The position numbers were made by a program, and so were the translations under genes. Positions 17,137-26,126 of a DNA stretch of 64,000 nt are shown in pieces. The stretch covers positions 100,530 through 164,529 of the forward strand of contig WSXU01000014.1 in NCBI GenBank assembly GCA_009773455.1, written 5' to 3'. The notes beneath the pieces are model-generated. The model ran no database searches and had not been told where the DNA came from. It was given only the letters and a program-made list of their open reading frames with translations. Source of the stretch: Bacteroidota bacterium. Its GTDB lineage: Bacteria; Bacteroidota; Bacteroidia; Bacteroidales; Lentimicrobiaceae. Positions within the stretch are counted from its first letter, which is position 1; each line of letters opens with the position of its first letter.

Positions 17137-18582
17137 TTATCTGATGAACTTAAATGTGGATATTCTGCCATCGGTGCTACGAAGCCTGGCGAGAAACATT
17201 CCGGGCTCCGTATGGAGAATTCTTATCGAACCGCGGAGGCCTGAAAAAGTCTGATAATTTATCATTCGTCCGGTAGCGTCGAAGATCGCAAGTTCCCCGC
17301 CGTTAGTTCGATCCGGTAGCTGTACGATCAGCATATTTTCTTTTTTGTTATAAATCCATTCAGGTTTCAGTTCTGATGATGAAGGTTTGTCAATAGCGAC
17401 AGGCGGGCTGCTAAGGTTAATGTCAAGTACAATGCCTTCTATTACAGTAAGGTCATAGGGGATGTCTTTCGGTGGCATGGTGTACCAGCCATTGGCTGAA
17501 CCGCCCCAGCCAAAGTTGAAATGAAAGAGTCCATCGGTATTGTAACCATCCACAACCACATTGTGGCCAACAGTCCATTCGGGATTTACCAGGGCCAGGT
17601 GTGCAGGGAGAGCCAGCATGATGTTTTGTGCAAGTTGAATGTTCAGCTCAGGATTTAAAGGGCCATCCAACCGGGCATCGGAATATCCGAACCTGATGTA
17701 TGCATTGAAAGCCTGGTCAACGCCAAAAGTTCCAGAACCCGAAGAACTGTATACCTGTTTTGCCGCAGCACCGCAGGCATAGGTCAGAGCAGCCTTATCG
17801 GAATTACTCAGTGTAATACCGTTCCCGTAATGGGCATCTAAAGTATCAAGCAATACATTCAGTTGATTCCATGAAGGGAACCCATAAGATTCCCAGTCAT
17901 TATCTATCCAATACATATTCCCGGAGCCGAAATTGTGGTAATAATCATCCGCATCGTCAAAGCGGGTACCGTTCAGTTTATGGTGGAAATTTACTATCTG
18001 TGCCATGGCGGTTGCCGGACAGCCTGCAACGCTGCGGGTCTGGGTCTGACCGTCGATGGGGCAAAAAGCATTGTAGGGCGCCGTTTGCGTCCAGTTGGTA
18101 AACAGCCAGCCTCCGGTTGATGACCATCCCTCGGGGGGCCATTGCTGAAACAGCATGGTTTCTGTAGAAGGATTCAGACAGTTATTCCAGCGTTTGCGAT
18201 TTTCGGTCAACTCTTCTGTGTCAATGCCAGAGTACCGGTGCCTGTTTTTCATATCTTTCATGAAAACAGGAAGGAAACTGATCCAGGCTTCCCCATCGCC
18301 GAAATTTCCTTCGGCTGACCATGCAAGAACGGGTGTCTGCGACCTGTCAGGTGAAATCACCACAAACCCCTGTGGCAGGCAATGAATCAGCCAGGCGAGG
18401 GTGTCATTTTCCGTAACAAGAGGATTGGTTTCAGAAAGACTAAGATTCAGATTTCTATTACTGATCATGCTGGTGGCGGCCTGAATTGCTTCCTGCCGGG
18501 TTACACGCTGGGCAATAACTTCCTGATGTCCCCAGATATTTCCAAGGATCATCAATGCCAGACAACAGAATATATTTTTCAT
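17137..18582 (-). CDS. Secreted C10-family cysteine peptidase with type IX secretion tail
   Basis: A 481-residue protein. A signal peptide (about 1-25) leads into a Spi/propeptide region (VTRQEAIQAATSMI..., GFVVISPDRSQTPVLAWS). The streptopain-like peptidase domain has NWTQTAPYNAFCP, then the catalytic Cys188 in GCPATAMAQIVNFH and the catalytic His340 in VGHNVVVDGYN. FHFNFGWGGSANGWY follows. The last ~75 residues (GGELAIFDATGRMI ... PGMFLARLRSTDGRISTFKFIR) fit the type A sorting domain of the Por/type IX secretion system. It is therefore probably exported and attached to the cell surface or released as a protease. It is monocistronic, and the last base of its stop codon lies 71 bp from the open frame upstream of carA. 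Confidence 0.93.
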   Translation of the reverse strand: MKNIFCCLALMILGNIWGHQEVIAQRVTRQEAIQAATSMISNRNLNLSLSETNPLVTENDTLAWLIHCLPQGFVVISPDRSQTPVLAWSAEGNFGDGEAWISFLPVFMKDMKNRHRYSGIDTEELTENRKRWNNCLNPSTETMLFQQWPPEGWSSTGGWLFTNWTQTAPYNAFCPIDGQTQTRSVAGCPATAMAQIVNFHHKLNGTRFDDADDYYHNFGSGNMYWIDNDWESYGFPSWNQLNVLLDTLDAHYGNGITLSNSDKAALTYACGAAAKQVYSSSGSGTFGVDQAFNAYIRFGYSDARLDGPLNPELNIQLAQNIMLALPAHLALVNPEWTVGHNVVVDGYNTDGLFHFNFGWGGSANGWYTMPPKDIPYDLTVIEGIVLDINLSSPPVAIDKPSSSELKPEWIYNKKENMLIVQLPDRTNGGELAIFDATGRMINYQTFSGLRGSIRILHTEPGMFLARLRSTDGRISTFKFIR

Positions 18583-18724
18583 TGCTACGTATATTTCTCA
18601 GACAAATATAAAAACTTTGACAACCATTCCCGATGTTTTATTGGTGAATTCTGATTAATCCAGCCCGTTATTATGCGGTATCGGGGACCTGACCAGGCGG
18701 AAGAATTGTCTGGGATGCGGGGAT

Positions 18725-18767
18725 GAAAATAAAAAACCGTTTGTAATCAATTAGATTACAAACGGTT
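18725..18767 (-). terminator. Rho-independent terminator of tRNA-Arg
   Basis: A perfect 14-bp stem (AACCGTTTGTAATC, 18735-18748, pairing with 18754-18767) encloses a 5-nt loop. On the minus strand it is followed by TTTTTTATTTTC. It lies 15 bp beyond the tRNA-Arg 3' end. Confidence 0.85.
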
Positions 18768-18781
18768 AAAATTGTTGTAAG

Positions 18782-18855
18782 TGATCCGGAGGCGACTCGA
18801 ACGCCTGACCCGCAGCTTAGAAGGCTGCTGCTCTATCCAACTGAGCTACCGGACC
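18782..18855 (-). tRNA. tRNA-Arg (anticodon TCT)
   Basis: A complete 74-nt cloverleaf on the minus strand. The acceptor stem GGTCCGG pairs with CCGGATC (one G-U). The D arm is AGCTCAGTTGGATAGAGC and the anticodon stem GCAGC/GCTGC encloses the loop CTTCTAA, giving anticodon TCT. The T arm is GGCGTTCGAGTCGCC. CCA is not encoded. Confidence 0.96.
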
Positions 18856-19098
18856 ATTGTGTTTTGGATAAAACCCTAAGGCAACCAAAACGCAGTAAAA
18901 CAGTCTGAAATAAGGATAACCGTTTTGCGGCTGCAAATGTATGAAAAAGATTCATATTCCTGTCCCCTCAGGAACTCAACATTTTCAAAAAGCAGAAATG
19001 TAAATTTTCTTTTCATTTTGGGGATTACTTTTTGGGCTTACACGGATAAACAGGTGATAATTCCTCATATTCTCCACTGAAACTTAACCAGTTTACTC

Positions 19099-19554
19099 AT
19101 GAATGACCTGATGTTTACTGACTTTACAAGCCAGACACCTCCCAAAGTCTACAGCTGGAAAGGGAAAACCATACTGATTGCCGAAGATACCGATTGTAGT
19201 TTTCTATACCTCAAAACCATTTTAAGAAATACGGAAGCCACTGTACTCTGGGCATCTTCAGGACAGGAGGCGATCAACCTGGTGCGTGAGCACCGTGAAG
19301 TGGATGTAGTACTCATGGACATCAATATGCCCGGAGTAAATGGTTTTGATGCCACCATCGGTATTCACAGTATCCGGCCGAATCTGCCGGTAATTGCGCA
19401 AACTGCCTATGTACACGACAACGAAGTTCAGCTGTGCTATGCTTCAGGTTGTTCTGATTATATTTCCAAACCCATTGATAAACACGTACTACTCGAAAAA
19501 CTGGGAGTTGTTCTAGGCCCGGGAGTTCCAAAAGCGCTCACCAGAATTTCGTAA
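19099..19554 (+). CDS. Stand-alone receiver-domain response regulator
   Basis: A 151-residue protein carrying one CheY-like receiver and no output domain. The acidic residues are in LIAEDTD (about 26-32), the phospho-acceptor is Asp74 in VVLMDINMPG, the Thr switch is in IAQTAYV, and the conserved Lys is in YISKPID. About 20 extra residues precede the fold. Single-domain receivers of this kind usually act in phosphorelays with hybrid kinases; no kinase is adjacent. It lies between tRNA-Arg and tRNA-Ser with its own terminator, so it is probably monocistronic. Confidence 0.9.
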   Translation: MNDLMFTDFTSQTPPKVYSWKGKTILIAEDTDCSFLYLKTILRNTEATVLWASSGQEAINLVREHREVDVVLMDINMPGVNGFDATIGIHSIRPNLPVIAQTAYVHDNEVQLCYASGCSDYISKPIDKHVLLEKLGVVLGPGVPKALTRIS

Positions 19555-19576
19555 CTTGTCATACTTGGAGAACTTC

Positions 19577-19608
19577 AAAAGGCGGCTTAGGGGGCTGCCT
19601 TTTTTTTG
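19577..19608 (+). terminator. Rho-independent terminator of the receiver gene
   Basis: AAAGGCGGC pairs with GCTGCCTTT (one G-U) around a 7-nt loop and is followed by a run of eight T. It starts about 23 bp after the stop codon. Confidence 0.8.
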
Positions 19609-19794
19609 TCCAGACGTAATAGATTGTGGCACCAGCCATGGCTTTAATCATAACAATTTAATCTTTTTAAAATTATTGCATTGGTATTAACAGCGCTTCA
19701 ACAGCCCATTTTCGCTGAAAAAACCAAGAATGCAACAGAATTTAAAGAAAAGTTTGGTAATCCGGAATGGATTCGTAAATTTGCACTCCCATTT

Positions 19795-19881
19795 GGTGAG
19801 GTGGGTGAGTGGCTTAAACCAACAGTTTGCTAAACTGTCGTACTGGAAACGGTACCGGGGGTTCGAATCCCCCCTTCACCG
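19795..19881 (+). tRNA. tRNA-Ser (anticodon GCT)
   Basis: An 87-nt class II tRNA. The acceptor GGTGAGG pairs with CTTCACC. The anticodon stem ACAGT/ACTGT encloses TTGCTAA, giving anticodon GCT. A long variable arm (near 19840-19857) and the T arm GGGGGTTCGAATCCCCC follow. The discriminator is G, as expected for serine. Confidence 0.96.
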
Positions 19882-19884
19882 CAG

Positions 19885-19907
19885 AGCGGATCTCTGATCC
19901 GCTTTTT
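19885..19907 (+). terminator. Hairpin terminator between tRNA-Ser and tRNA-Pro
   Basis: A perfect 8-bp stem (AGCGGATC/GATCCGCT, loop TCT) is followed by TTTTT. It would end tRNA-Ser transcripts, so tRNA-Pro 12 bp further on probably has its own promoter or depends on read-through. Confidence 0.7.
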
Positions 19908-19918
19908 AGTAAAAGATT

Positions 19919-19991
19919 CGGGGTGTAGTACAGTTGGTAGTATGCTTGGTTTGGGACCAAGAGGTCGTCGGTTCGAGTCCGGCCACCCCGA
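19919..19991 (+). tRNA. tRNA-Pro (anticodon TGG)
   Basis: A 73-nt cloverleaf. The acceptor CGGGGTG pairs with CACCCCG, the anticodon stem CTTGG/CCAAG encloses TTTGGGA (anticodon TGG), and the T arm is CCGGTTCGAGTCCGG-like. Its 3' end (19967-19993) is repeated at 20353-20379 with one mismatch, marking it as the boundary of an inserted element. Confidence 0.96.
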
Positions 19992-19992
19992 C

Positions 19993-20028
19993 AAAAGACC
20001 TCTTGCGAAAGCAGGAGGTCTTTTATTT
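19993..20028 (+). terminator. Terminator directly after tRNA-Pro
   Basis: A 14-bp stem (AAAAGACCTCTTGC pairing with GCAGGAGGTCTTTT, one G-U) is capped by a GAAA tetraloop and followed by ATTT. It lies between the tRNA and the GIY-YIG ORF, so the ORF is not simply read through from the tRNA. Confidence 0.8.
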
Positions 20029-20041
20029 ATAATCACTTCAG

Positions 20042-20296
20042 ATGAATCACTTTGTTTATATCATCAGGAGCCTAAAAGACGGCAGGTATTATATTGGAGA
20101 GTCTTCCGATATAAATATCCGGTTAAAGGAGCATAATGAAGGGTGGGTTAAATCAACAAGAAACATGGCACCATTTGTTATAGTTTATAGTGAAGTTCAT
20201 GAATCAAGAGCTTCAGCGCTGAAAAGGGAAAAGCAGATCAAGAGTTATAAGGGCGGGAATGCTTTTAAGAAATTACTCAACCTTCCTGAAAAATAA
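20042..20296 (+). CDS. Small GIY-YIG nuclease-domain protein
   Basis: An 84-residue protein consisting only of a GIY-YIG (UvrC N-terminal/YhbQ-like) domain. VYI at residues 5-7 and YYIG at 16-19 form the paired motifs. The Arg of INIRLKEH follows, then YSEVHESRASALKREKQIK carries the Glu that normally coordinates the metal. The domain makes single-strand or double-strand cuts in repair and homing nucleases. It lies 51 bp downstream of tRNA-Pro inside a duplicated tRNA 3' end, which suggests a minimal homing or integration role rather than housekeeping repair. ATG 20042 is the only sensible start. Confidence 0.85.
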   Translation: MNHFVYIIRSLKDGRYYIGESSDINIRLKEHNEGWVKSTRNMAPFVIVYSEVHESRASALKREKQIKSYKGGNAFKKLLNLPEK

Positions 20297-20352
20297 AAGT
20301 ATTCCTGGTTTGGCCCCCCCGCCTTTAGCGGGGCAAGCTGCCAACGGCGGGG

Positions 20353-20379
20353 GTCGGTTCGAGTCCGGCCACTCCGACA
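20353..20379 (+). repeat. Displaced copy of the tRNA-Pro 3' end (att-like)
   Basis: 27 bp matching the variable-loop-to-discriminator part of tRNA-Pro (19967-19993) except for T instead of C at 20373. No anticodon stem partner remains, so it cannot make a tRNA. Confidence 0.8.
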
Positions 20380-20410
20380 GAGAGAGAGCCACATTGGTTC
20401 TCTTTTTTTT
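20380..20410 (+). terminator. Terminator-like hairpin after the displaced tRNA end
   Basis: AGAGAGCC pairs imperfectly with GGTTCTCT and is followed by a run of T. It may be the original terminator of tRNA-Pro before the insertion. Confidence 0.5.
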
Positions 20411-20556
20411 GCAGGAGTTTTGTCTTTCTGCCTGATTTAGCCCCCTGTCTATAGCGAGGCAAGTGGCTAAAGACAGGGTCCGGTTCGGGTTCCGGATCCG
20501 GTAACAAAATGAAAACCAGCTCAGGTTTTTCTTTGAAATTTTCCTTATATTTATTT
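20405..20556 (+). repeat. Direct repeat copy A left of the REP-type transposase
   Basis: The segment starts with a T run and ttgcaggagttttgtctttc, ends with gaaattttccttatattta, and contains cctgatttagcccc and ggttcgggttccggatccgg. Copy B at 21265-21461 has the same blocks in the same order. Copy B carries about 45 bp more, made up of GC-rich hairpin DNA. Confidence 0.85.
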
Positions 20557-20578
20557 ACCAAAAATAGCAATCTTTTTA

Positions 20579-20612
20579 CAGTTGCCGCACGAGTCCTCCC
20601 GTGTGGCAACTG
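20579..20612. repeat. Left REP-like hairpin
   Basis: CAGTTGCCGCACG pairs with the inverted CGTGTGGCAACTG with one mismatch around AGTCCTCC. It lies 28 bp before the transposase start codon. Confidence 0.75.
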
Positions 20613-20639
20613 TATCCTTAGAATTGATTTGTTTACCCG

Positions 20640-21200
20640 ATGAGCAGAAATTACAAATTTCGTAACCCTGAAGGAGTCTACTTTGTAAGCTTTGCCGTAG
20701 TTGAATGGATAGATGTATTTATCAGGGATGAGTACAAGAGCTTACTTATAGAGTGTCTTAGGTTCTGCCAGAAAATGAAAGGTATGGAAATTTTTGCATG
20801 GTGCCTGATGGACACTCATATGCATTTGGTATTCAGAAGTATAAATGGTCAAAAGCCAGAACAGCTCCTTGGCGATTATAAAAGATTTACAAGCAAGGCT
20901 ATTGTAAAAGCCATTATGGAAAACCCAGAAGAGAGCAGAAAGGAATGGCTGCTTCAAAAATTCAGGGAAGCTGGTGCGAAATCTTCAAATGTTAAGGAAT
21001 TTCAATTTTGGCAGCATAACAATCAACCAATAGAACTTTGGAGTAATAAGGTGATCATTGAAAAGATTAAATATGTGCACAATAACCCAGTGAAAAAAGG
21101 CATGGTTTTCTCTCCGCATGAATATCTGTACAGCAGTGCAAGGGATTATGCAGGAGGAATTGGCCTGATAGAAGGAGTGGTGATAACCAGTCAGTTTTGA
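20640..21200 (+). CDS. REP-associated tyrosine transposase (Y1_Tnp/RAYT family)
   Basis: A 186-residue protein. The HUH motif is H60-M-H62 in MDTHMHLVF, and the catalytic Tyr is Tyr144 in KIKYVHNNPVKKGMV. That last block and the ending YLYSSARDYAGG are diagnostic of the IS200-like RAYT branch rather than IS200/IS605 TnpA. The start MSRNYKFRNPEGVYFVSFAV is the usual N-terminus of this family, so the gene seems complete. These enzymes cut and rejoin single-stranded DNA at REP hairpins. The flanking inverted hairpins are its likely substrates. Copies of a longer repeat lie outside on both sides. Confidence 0.92.
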   Translation: MSRNYKFRNPEGVYFVSFAVVEWIDVFIRDEYKSLLIECLRFCQKMKGMEIFAWCLMDTHMHLVFRSINGQKPEQLLGDYKRFTSKAIVKAIMENPEESRKEWLLQKFREAGAKSSNVKEFQFWQHNNQPIELWSNKVIIEKIKYVHNNPVKKGMVFSPHEYLYSSARDYAGGIGLIEGVVITSQF

Positions 21201-21210
21201 CTAAATAAGT

Positions 21211-21238
21211 TTGCCACACGAGAGGACTCGTGCGGCAG
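21211..21238. repeat. Right REP-like hairpin (inverted copy of the left one)
   Basis: TGCCACACGAG pairs with CTCGTGCGGCA around AGGA. A 17-bp tail, ggactcgtgcggcagcg, is repeated directly once more at 21244-21260. Confidence 0.75.
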
Positions 21239-21264
21239 CGGATGGACTCGTGCGGCAGCGAAGT

Positions 21265-21461
21265 TCTTTTTTGCAGGAGTTTTGTCTTTCTGCCTGGTTT
21301 AGCCCCATGTCGATAGCAGCTTGCCCCCCCCGCCTATTGCGGGGCAAGCTGCTATCGGCGGGGGGCAAGCTGCTACAGGTGGGGGTTGGGTTCGGGTCCG
21401 GATCCGGTGACAAAATGAAAACCAGCCCTGGCTTATTTTTGAAATTTTCCTTATATTTACA
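21265..21461 (+). repeat. Direct repeat copy B right of the transposase
   Basis: It shares the start, the cctggtttagcccc block, the ggttcgggtccggatccgg block and the end with copy A. Its middle contains a perfect 17-bp inverted repeat (21311-21327 with 21341-21357, CGATAGCAGCTTGCCCC). It also has a GC-rich hairpin very similar to the one at 20312-20352. Confidence 0.85.
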
Positions 21462-21523
21462 GTATGGTATAAGCATTGCTATATACATTATTCTATTCAA
21501 TCACCTTATAAAATATTCATCTT

Positions 21524-22584
21524 ATGAAATCATTACATTATCTCAGTATCTCAGTATCGCATTGGTTGTTCTCTCAATGATCATCTCTTCATGTGGAACA
21601 GCCTCTCACCAGATGAAGATCCTGAAACCCGGAACCATTACCCTGCCATCAGATGTTAAGCAGTTGGGCATTGTCAACCGTTCCCTGCCCGGTAAAGGGG
21701 AGGGGTTTAATAATTTCCTCGAAGGACTGGTAACCGGAGAATCTGTTGCCGCTGACAGAGAAGGTTCGGGCGAATGCCTTAAAGGACTTGCTGCCGGGCT
21801 GAATCAGGCACCCCGCTTTACCGCCGTTGTTATCGAAGGGGTCGATCTCCGGGGTACCGGAACCCGTGAATGGCCGGAATTCCTCGACTGGAAGCAGGTT
21901 GAGGACCTGTGTGACCGGTTCAGGGTCGATGCCCTCATCGCTCTTGAAACCTTCGATTCTGATATCGAGATCAGGAAAAGCTCTTATGATGTTGAAAAAA
22001 CTGTAAATAAGAAGAAGGTTACCGTAAAAGAATACGCTGCTGATTTGAGCATGGATGTCAGGTCAGGCTGGACGATATACCGACCTGCCGGGAAACAGGT
22101 AATTGACCGGAATTCCTTTACCGATGAAATGCGCTGGGATGAAAAAGGGGATAGCCCGGAAGATGTAATCAGGAAACTTCCTTCCAAAAGAAGGGCCATC
22201 AATGAATCCGGCTATTTTTCAGGTCGGCAGTATGCCATCCGCATTTCACCCACCTGGATGGATGTTACCAGAACATACTACAGAAAGGCAAACGATGATT
22301 TTAAAATTGCCGGCAAATACATAAAGCAGGATAAGTGGAATGAGGCCATACCCATCTGGAAGAAATACACCCTGGACACTGATCCCAAAGTTGCCGGAAA
22401 GGCCTGTTATAACATGGCCCTTGCCAGTGAGGTAGACGGAAACCTGCAACTGGCCCTTGAATGGGCCCGGCGGGCCTGGGATCAGCACGGGCTAAAAAAT
22501 GCCAGAAGTTATATCAGCCTGATTGAAATGAGAATTTACGAACAGGGAAAGCTGGATGAACAGATGCAGGAAGATCAGAAATAG
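21524..22584 (+). CDS. Lipoprotein with TPR-like C-terminus; signal-peptide frame broken by an 8-bp duplication
   Basis: The mature part resembles Bacteroidota DUF6340-type lipoproteins: a lipobox (IISSC near 21583), then KILKPGTITLPSDVKQLGIVNRS. The C-terminus is helical and TPR-like (YIKQDKWNEAIPIWKKY, NMALASEVDGNLQLALEWA). The natural start appears to be ATG 21524, which opens MKSLHYLSI. That frame, however, meets TGA at 21578 because TCTCAGTA occurs twice (21541-21556). Removing one copy fuses MKSLHYLSI directly to ALVVLSMIISSC, a textbook lipoprotein signal. In the sequence as given, the long frame can only start upstream at ATG 21415, inside repeat copy B, or internally. The gene could be phase-variable, recently broken, or affected by an assembly error. 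Confidence 0.7.
21541..21556 (+). repeat. Tandem 8-bp duplication TCTCAGTA in a signal-peptide codon region
   Basis: Two perfect copies abut at 21541-21548 and 21549-21556. The unit length is not a multiple of three, so copy number sets the reading frame of the lipoprotein. Confidence 0.9.
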
Positions 22585-22657
22585 TCCTGATTTTTTTATT
22601 TTCAAAGACTGATTCCTGAAGGCAGAAAGTTTCCTGCCCTTTCTGAGATAAAAACCG

Positions 22658-22665
22658 TACTTTTG
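22658..22665 (+). promoter_or_regulatory. Likely -7 element of the ABC-F gene
   Basis: TACTTTTG followed by CAG fits the Bacteroidota TAnnTTTG consensus, 51 bp before ATG 22716. The -33 region shows no strong TTTG. A purine-rich ggagggagag word lies in the leader. Confidence 0.45.
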
Positions 22666-22715
22666 CAGCCCTTTTCGGAGGGAGAGCTTCTGTTTTGCAA
22701 TTAACACTATTTTAA

Positions 22716-24326
<1,611 letters not shown>

Positions 24327-24694
24327 TGAGTTACGATTTACGCCCTTCGATCCCGATAGCTATCAGGACTCAGGGTAAAAATTACGAATAAGAATAATAG
24401 TTTACAACGGCCCACTGCATACTGCCATCTGCCAGCTGAAATTATTGAAAGTATGGTATAGCTGCAAGCAGTCAACCGCATTTCTACCAACAAATATACC
24501 GAGCGATTATCAGCGCCGGATAATGATTGCTGATGCAAAACAAAAGGATACACTCATGCAATGACTTATCCCTGAAAAGGATGTCACCGGATAGCGATCC
24601 CGAATTTACCTGAGTGAAAGATTGAATTTATTTACGATGACTGTAAAGTCTGACGGATCGACAATACAATCCCCTGGAAGTGGAAATGTGTTGG

Positions 24695-24892
24695 TTATTT
24701 TGCCCTTCTCATTTTATAACGCTCAATGATTTCAGCTTCACGGCTCTTGTCAGAAATATAGATGGTGGTCTTTCCACCATCAAGTACAACCGGAAACTTT
24801 CCTTTGATAGACCCGCAGGTAGCGGAGATATGAGGTGTAATTGCCTGTATTGTCTTGTGATTTTGCCCGGAAACGGGTTTTGTTTTTCTCAT
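24695..24892 (-). CDS. Small hypothetical protein
   Basis: A 65-residue frame starting at ATG 24890-24892. The sequence looks protein-like rather than random: a basic N-terminus, then SIKGKFPVVLDGGKTTIYIS, then a charged helix (DKSREAEIIERYKMRRAK). I do not recognise the family. It stands alone between the ABC-F and acyltransferase genes. The remaining parts of this 790-bp region (24327-24694 and 24893-25115) show only a short palindrome (cccgatagctatcagg near 24352) and the promoter at 25047. Confidence 0.45.
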   Translation of the reverse strand: MRKTKPVSGQNHKTIQAITPHISATCGSIKGKFPVVLDGGKTTIYISDKSREAEIIERYKMRRAK

Positions 24893-25046
24893 TTAGTATA
24901 ATTATCGTTGCAAGGTAAGCATTAATAATCAATAAAATAGGATTATTTGCATATTAGTTTGCCAATATATGTTAAACATTGCATAATTTGCCTTTCCTTA
25001 TGATGCAAAAGAAGCCAGGCAGCAGCGAGAATGGATGGATTTGATC

Positions 25047-25076
25047 ATTGATTAATAAGGGATATTCGTACTTTTG
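25047..25076 (+). promoter_or_regulatory. Promoter of the lipid A-type acyltransferase gene
   Basis: ATTG at 25047-25050 and TACTTTTG at 25069-25076 are separated by 18 bp, matching the Bacteroidota -33/-7 arrangement. The start codon lies 40 bp downstream. Confidence 0.5.
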
Positions 25077-25115
25077 ACAGCGGAATAGTGTTATAACTGA
25101 TAACAGGCTTAAATC

Positions 25116-25997
25116 ATGAACCGGCTTCACAGGTTTTTTTCTTCATTTCTGCTGGTTACGGCAAAGCTGGCCGGACGTCTGCCCATAGGTATTCTTTATT
25201 TCAAGGCCGGATTTCTAAGACTTATAGCTGAAAATGTATTGCATTACCGTTATCAGGTGATCATACAGAATCTGTCGCGCTCCTTTCCTGAAAAGAATTA
25301 CAAAGAAATCAGGGCATTGGCTCACGGTTTTTATAAACACTTTTTCGAAATTTTCGCTGAGGTCATTAAGAGCCAGGGATTGAAACCGGGAAATGCAAAA
25401 GCCCGCTTTCACATTGAAAATCCGGAACTGATCAACGACCTGCATTCCCGTGGAATCAATGTGATTGCCATGGCTGGGCACCGGGGCAACTGGGAATGGG
25501 TAATCATGATGCCTTTGACCTTTGGATTCAACATCTATACCCTATACAAGCCATTGTCAAGCAGGATTATGGAAAACCTGATGGGCCGGATCAGGGCTCG
25601 CTTCGGGATGAAGTTGTTATCGATGCAACAGGCCGGAAGGTTTATTCTGAGCAAGAAGGATTATCCGGCATTGTACATATTTGTTGGCGACCAGTCTCCA
25701 TCCCACAAGGATCCTGACTACAGTTTCGATTTTCTGAACCAACCCAGCCTGTTGTTTACAGGAGGCGCCAAACTGGCTAAAGCTACGGACTCAGCCGTCG
25801 TTTATCTGTCAATCGATAAAATCCGCAGGGGATACTATTCTGCAAGTTTCAGAATCATTGCTGAGCCATCTGAAAATAAAACCGACCGGGAAATTCTGAG
25901 TACCTATGCCCGTATGCTTGAGGAAGATATCCGGCGACAACCGGCTTTCTGGCTCTGGTCGCATAAAAGGTGGAAACACAGAGCTAAGAATAGCTAA
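25116..25997 (+). CDS. LpxL/HtrB-like lysophospholipid (lipid A) acyltransferase
   Basis: A 293-residue protein with a short N-terminal hydrophobic anchor. The catalytic HxxxxE-type motif appears as AGHRGNWEW near residues 121-129. The second block FVGDQSPSHKD (about 191-201) and the substrate pocket region follow. The C-terminus WLWSHKRWKHR is the usual end of LpxL-type enzymes. It should add a secondary acyl chain to lipid A or a related lipid at the inner membrane. It is a single gene under its own promoter. The stop codon region merges into a heptamer array. Confidence 0.88.
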   Translation: MNRLHRFFSSFLLVTAKLAGRLPIGILYFKAGFLRLIAENVLHYRYQVIIQNLSRSFPEKNYKEIRALAHGFYKHFFEIFAEVIKSQGLKPGNAKARFHIENPELINDLHSRGINVIAMAGHRGNWEWVIMMPLTFGFNIYTLYKPLSSRIMENLMGRIRARFGMKLLSMQQAGRFILSKKDYPALYIFVGDQSPSHKDPDYSFDFLNQPSLLFTGGAKLAKATDSAVVYLSIDKIRRGYYSASFRIIAEPSENKTDREILSTYARMLEEDIRRQPAFWLWSHKRWKHRAKNS

Positions 25998-26053
25998 CAG
26001 TTAACAACTAACAACTAACAACTAACAACTAGCAACTAACAGTTTACAGTTAT
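25992..26053. repeat. Heptamer tandem repeat array after the acyltransferase gene
   Basis: About eight units of ctaacaa/ctaacag words. The TAA stop at 25995-25997 is part of the first unit. It is followed by the end of the convergent acyltransferase-3 gene. Confidence 0.8.
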
Positions 26054-26126
26054 TCTTCAAATCAGGGCATTGGGAAAGATTGTTTCAGAAGAGCAGTCTG
26101 TAAATTATGCAGGGTGGGTGTTCTTA

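Larger units (their letters stand above)
19967..20379 (+). mobile_element. Putative tRNA-Pro-associated GIY-YIG element bounded by a 27-bp direct repeat
   Basis: The tRNA-Pro 3' end (19967-19993, GTCGGTTCGAG...) is repeated at 20353-20379 with 26 of 27 identities. Between the copies lie a terminator and one ORF with a GIY-YIG nuclease fold. After the second copy comes another terminator-like hairpin (20380-20410). This arrangement looks like an insertion into the 3' end of a tRNA gene that restored the tRNA and pushed the original 3' end downstream. It is an inference from sequence layout; no excision or second copy can be tested here. Confidence 0.6.
20579..21238 (+). mobile_element. REP-type transposase unit flanked by inverted REP-like hairpins
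   Basis: A single Y1-transposase ORF (20640-21200) is bounded by two imperfect hairpins. The left one (20579-20612) contains TTGCCGCACGAGTCCTC. The right one (21211-21238), read on the other strand, gives TGCCGCACGAGTCCTC. Over 30 bp the two agree at about 27 positions in inverted orientation. This is the layout expected for a RAYT with its own REP/BIME sequences. Confidence 0.75.

Noticed and set aside
20042..21200. GIY-YIG and transposase ORFs considered as one transposon
   Set aside because: Each has its own boundary repeats (tRNA-end copy and REP hairpins), so they are better seen as separate insertions.
21211..21523. Extended N-terminus of the lipoprotein frame back to 21211
   Set aside because: This part runs through the REP hairpin and repeat copy B; the peptide has no signal or domain likeness.
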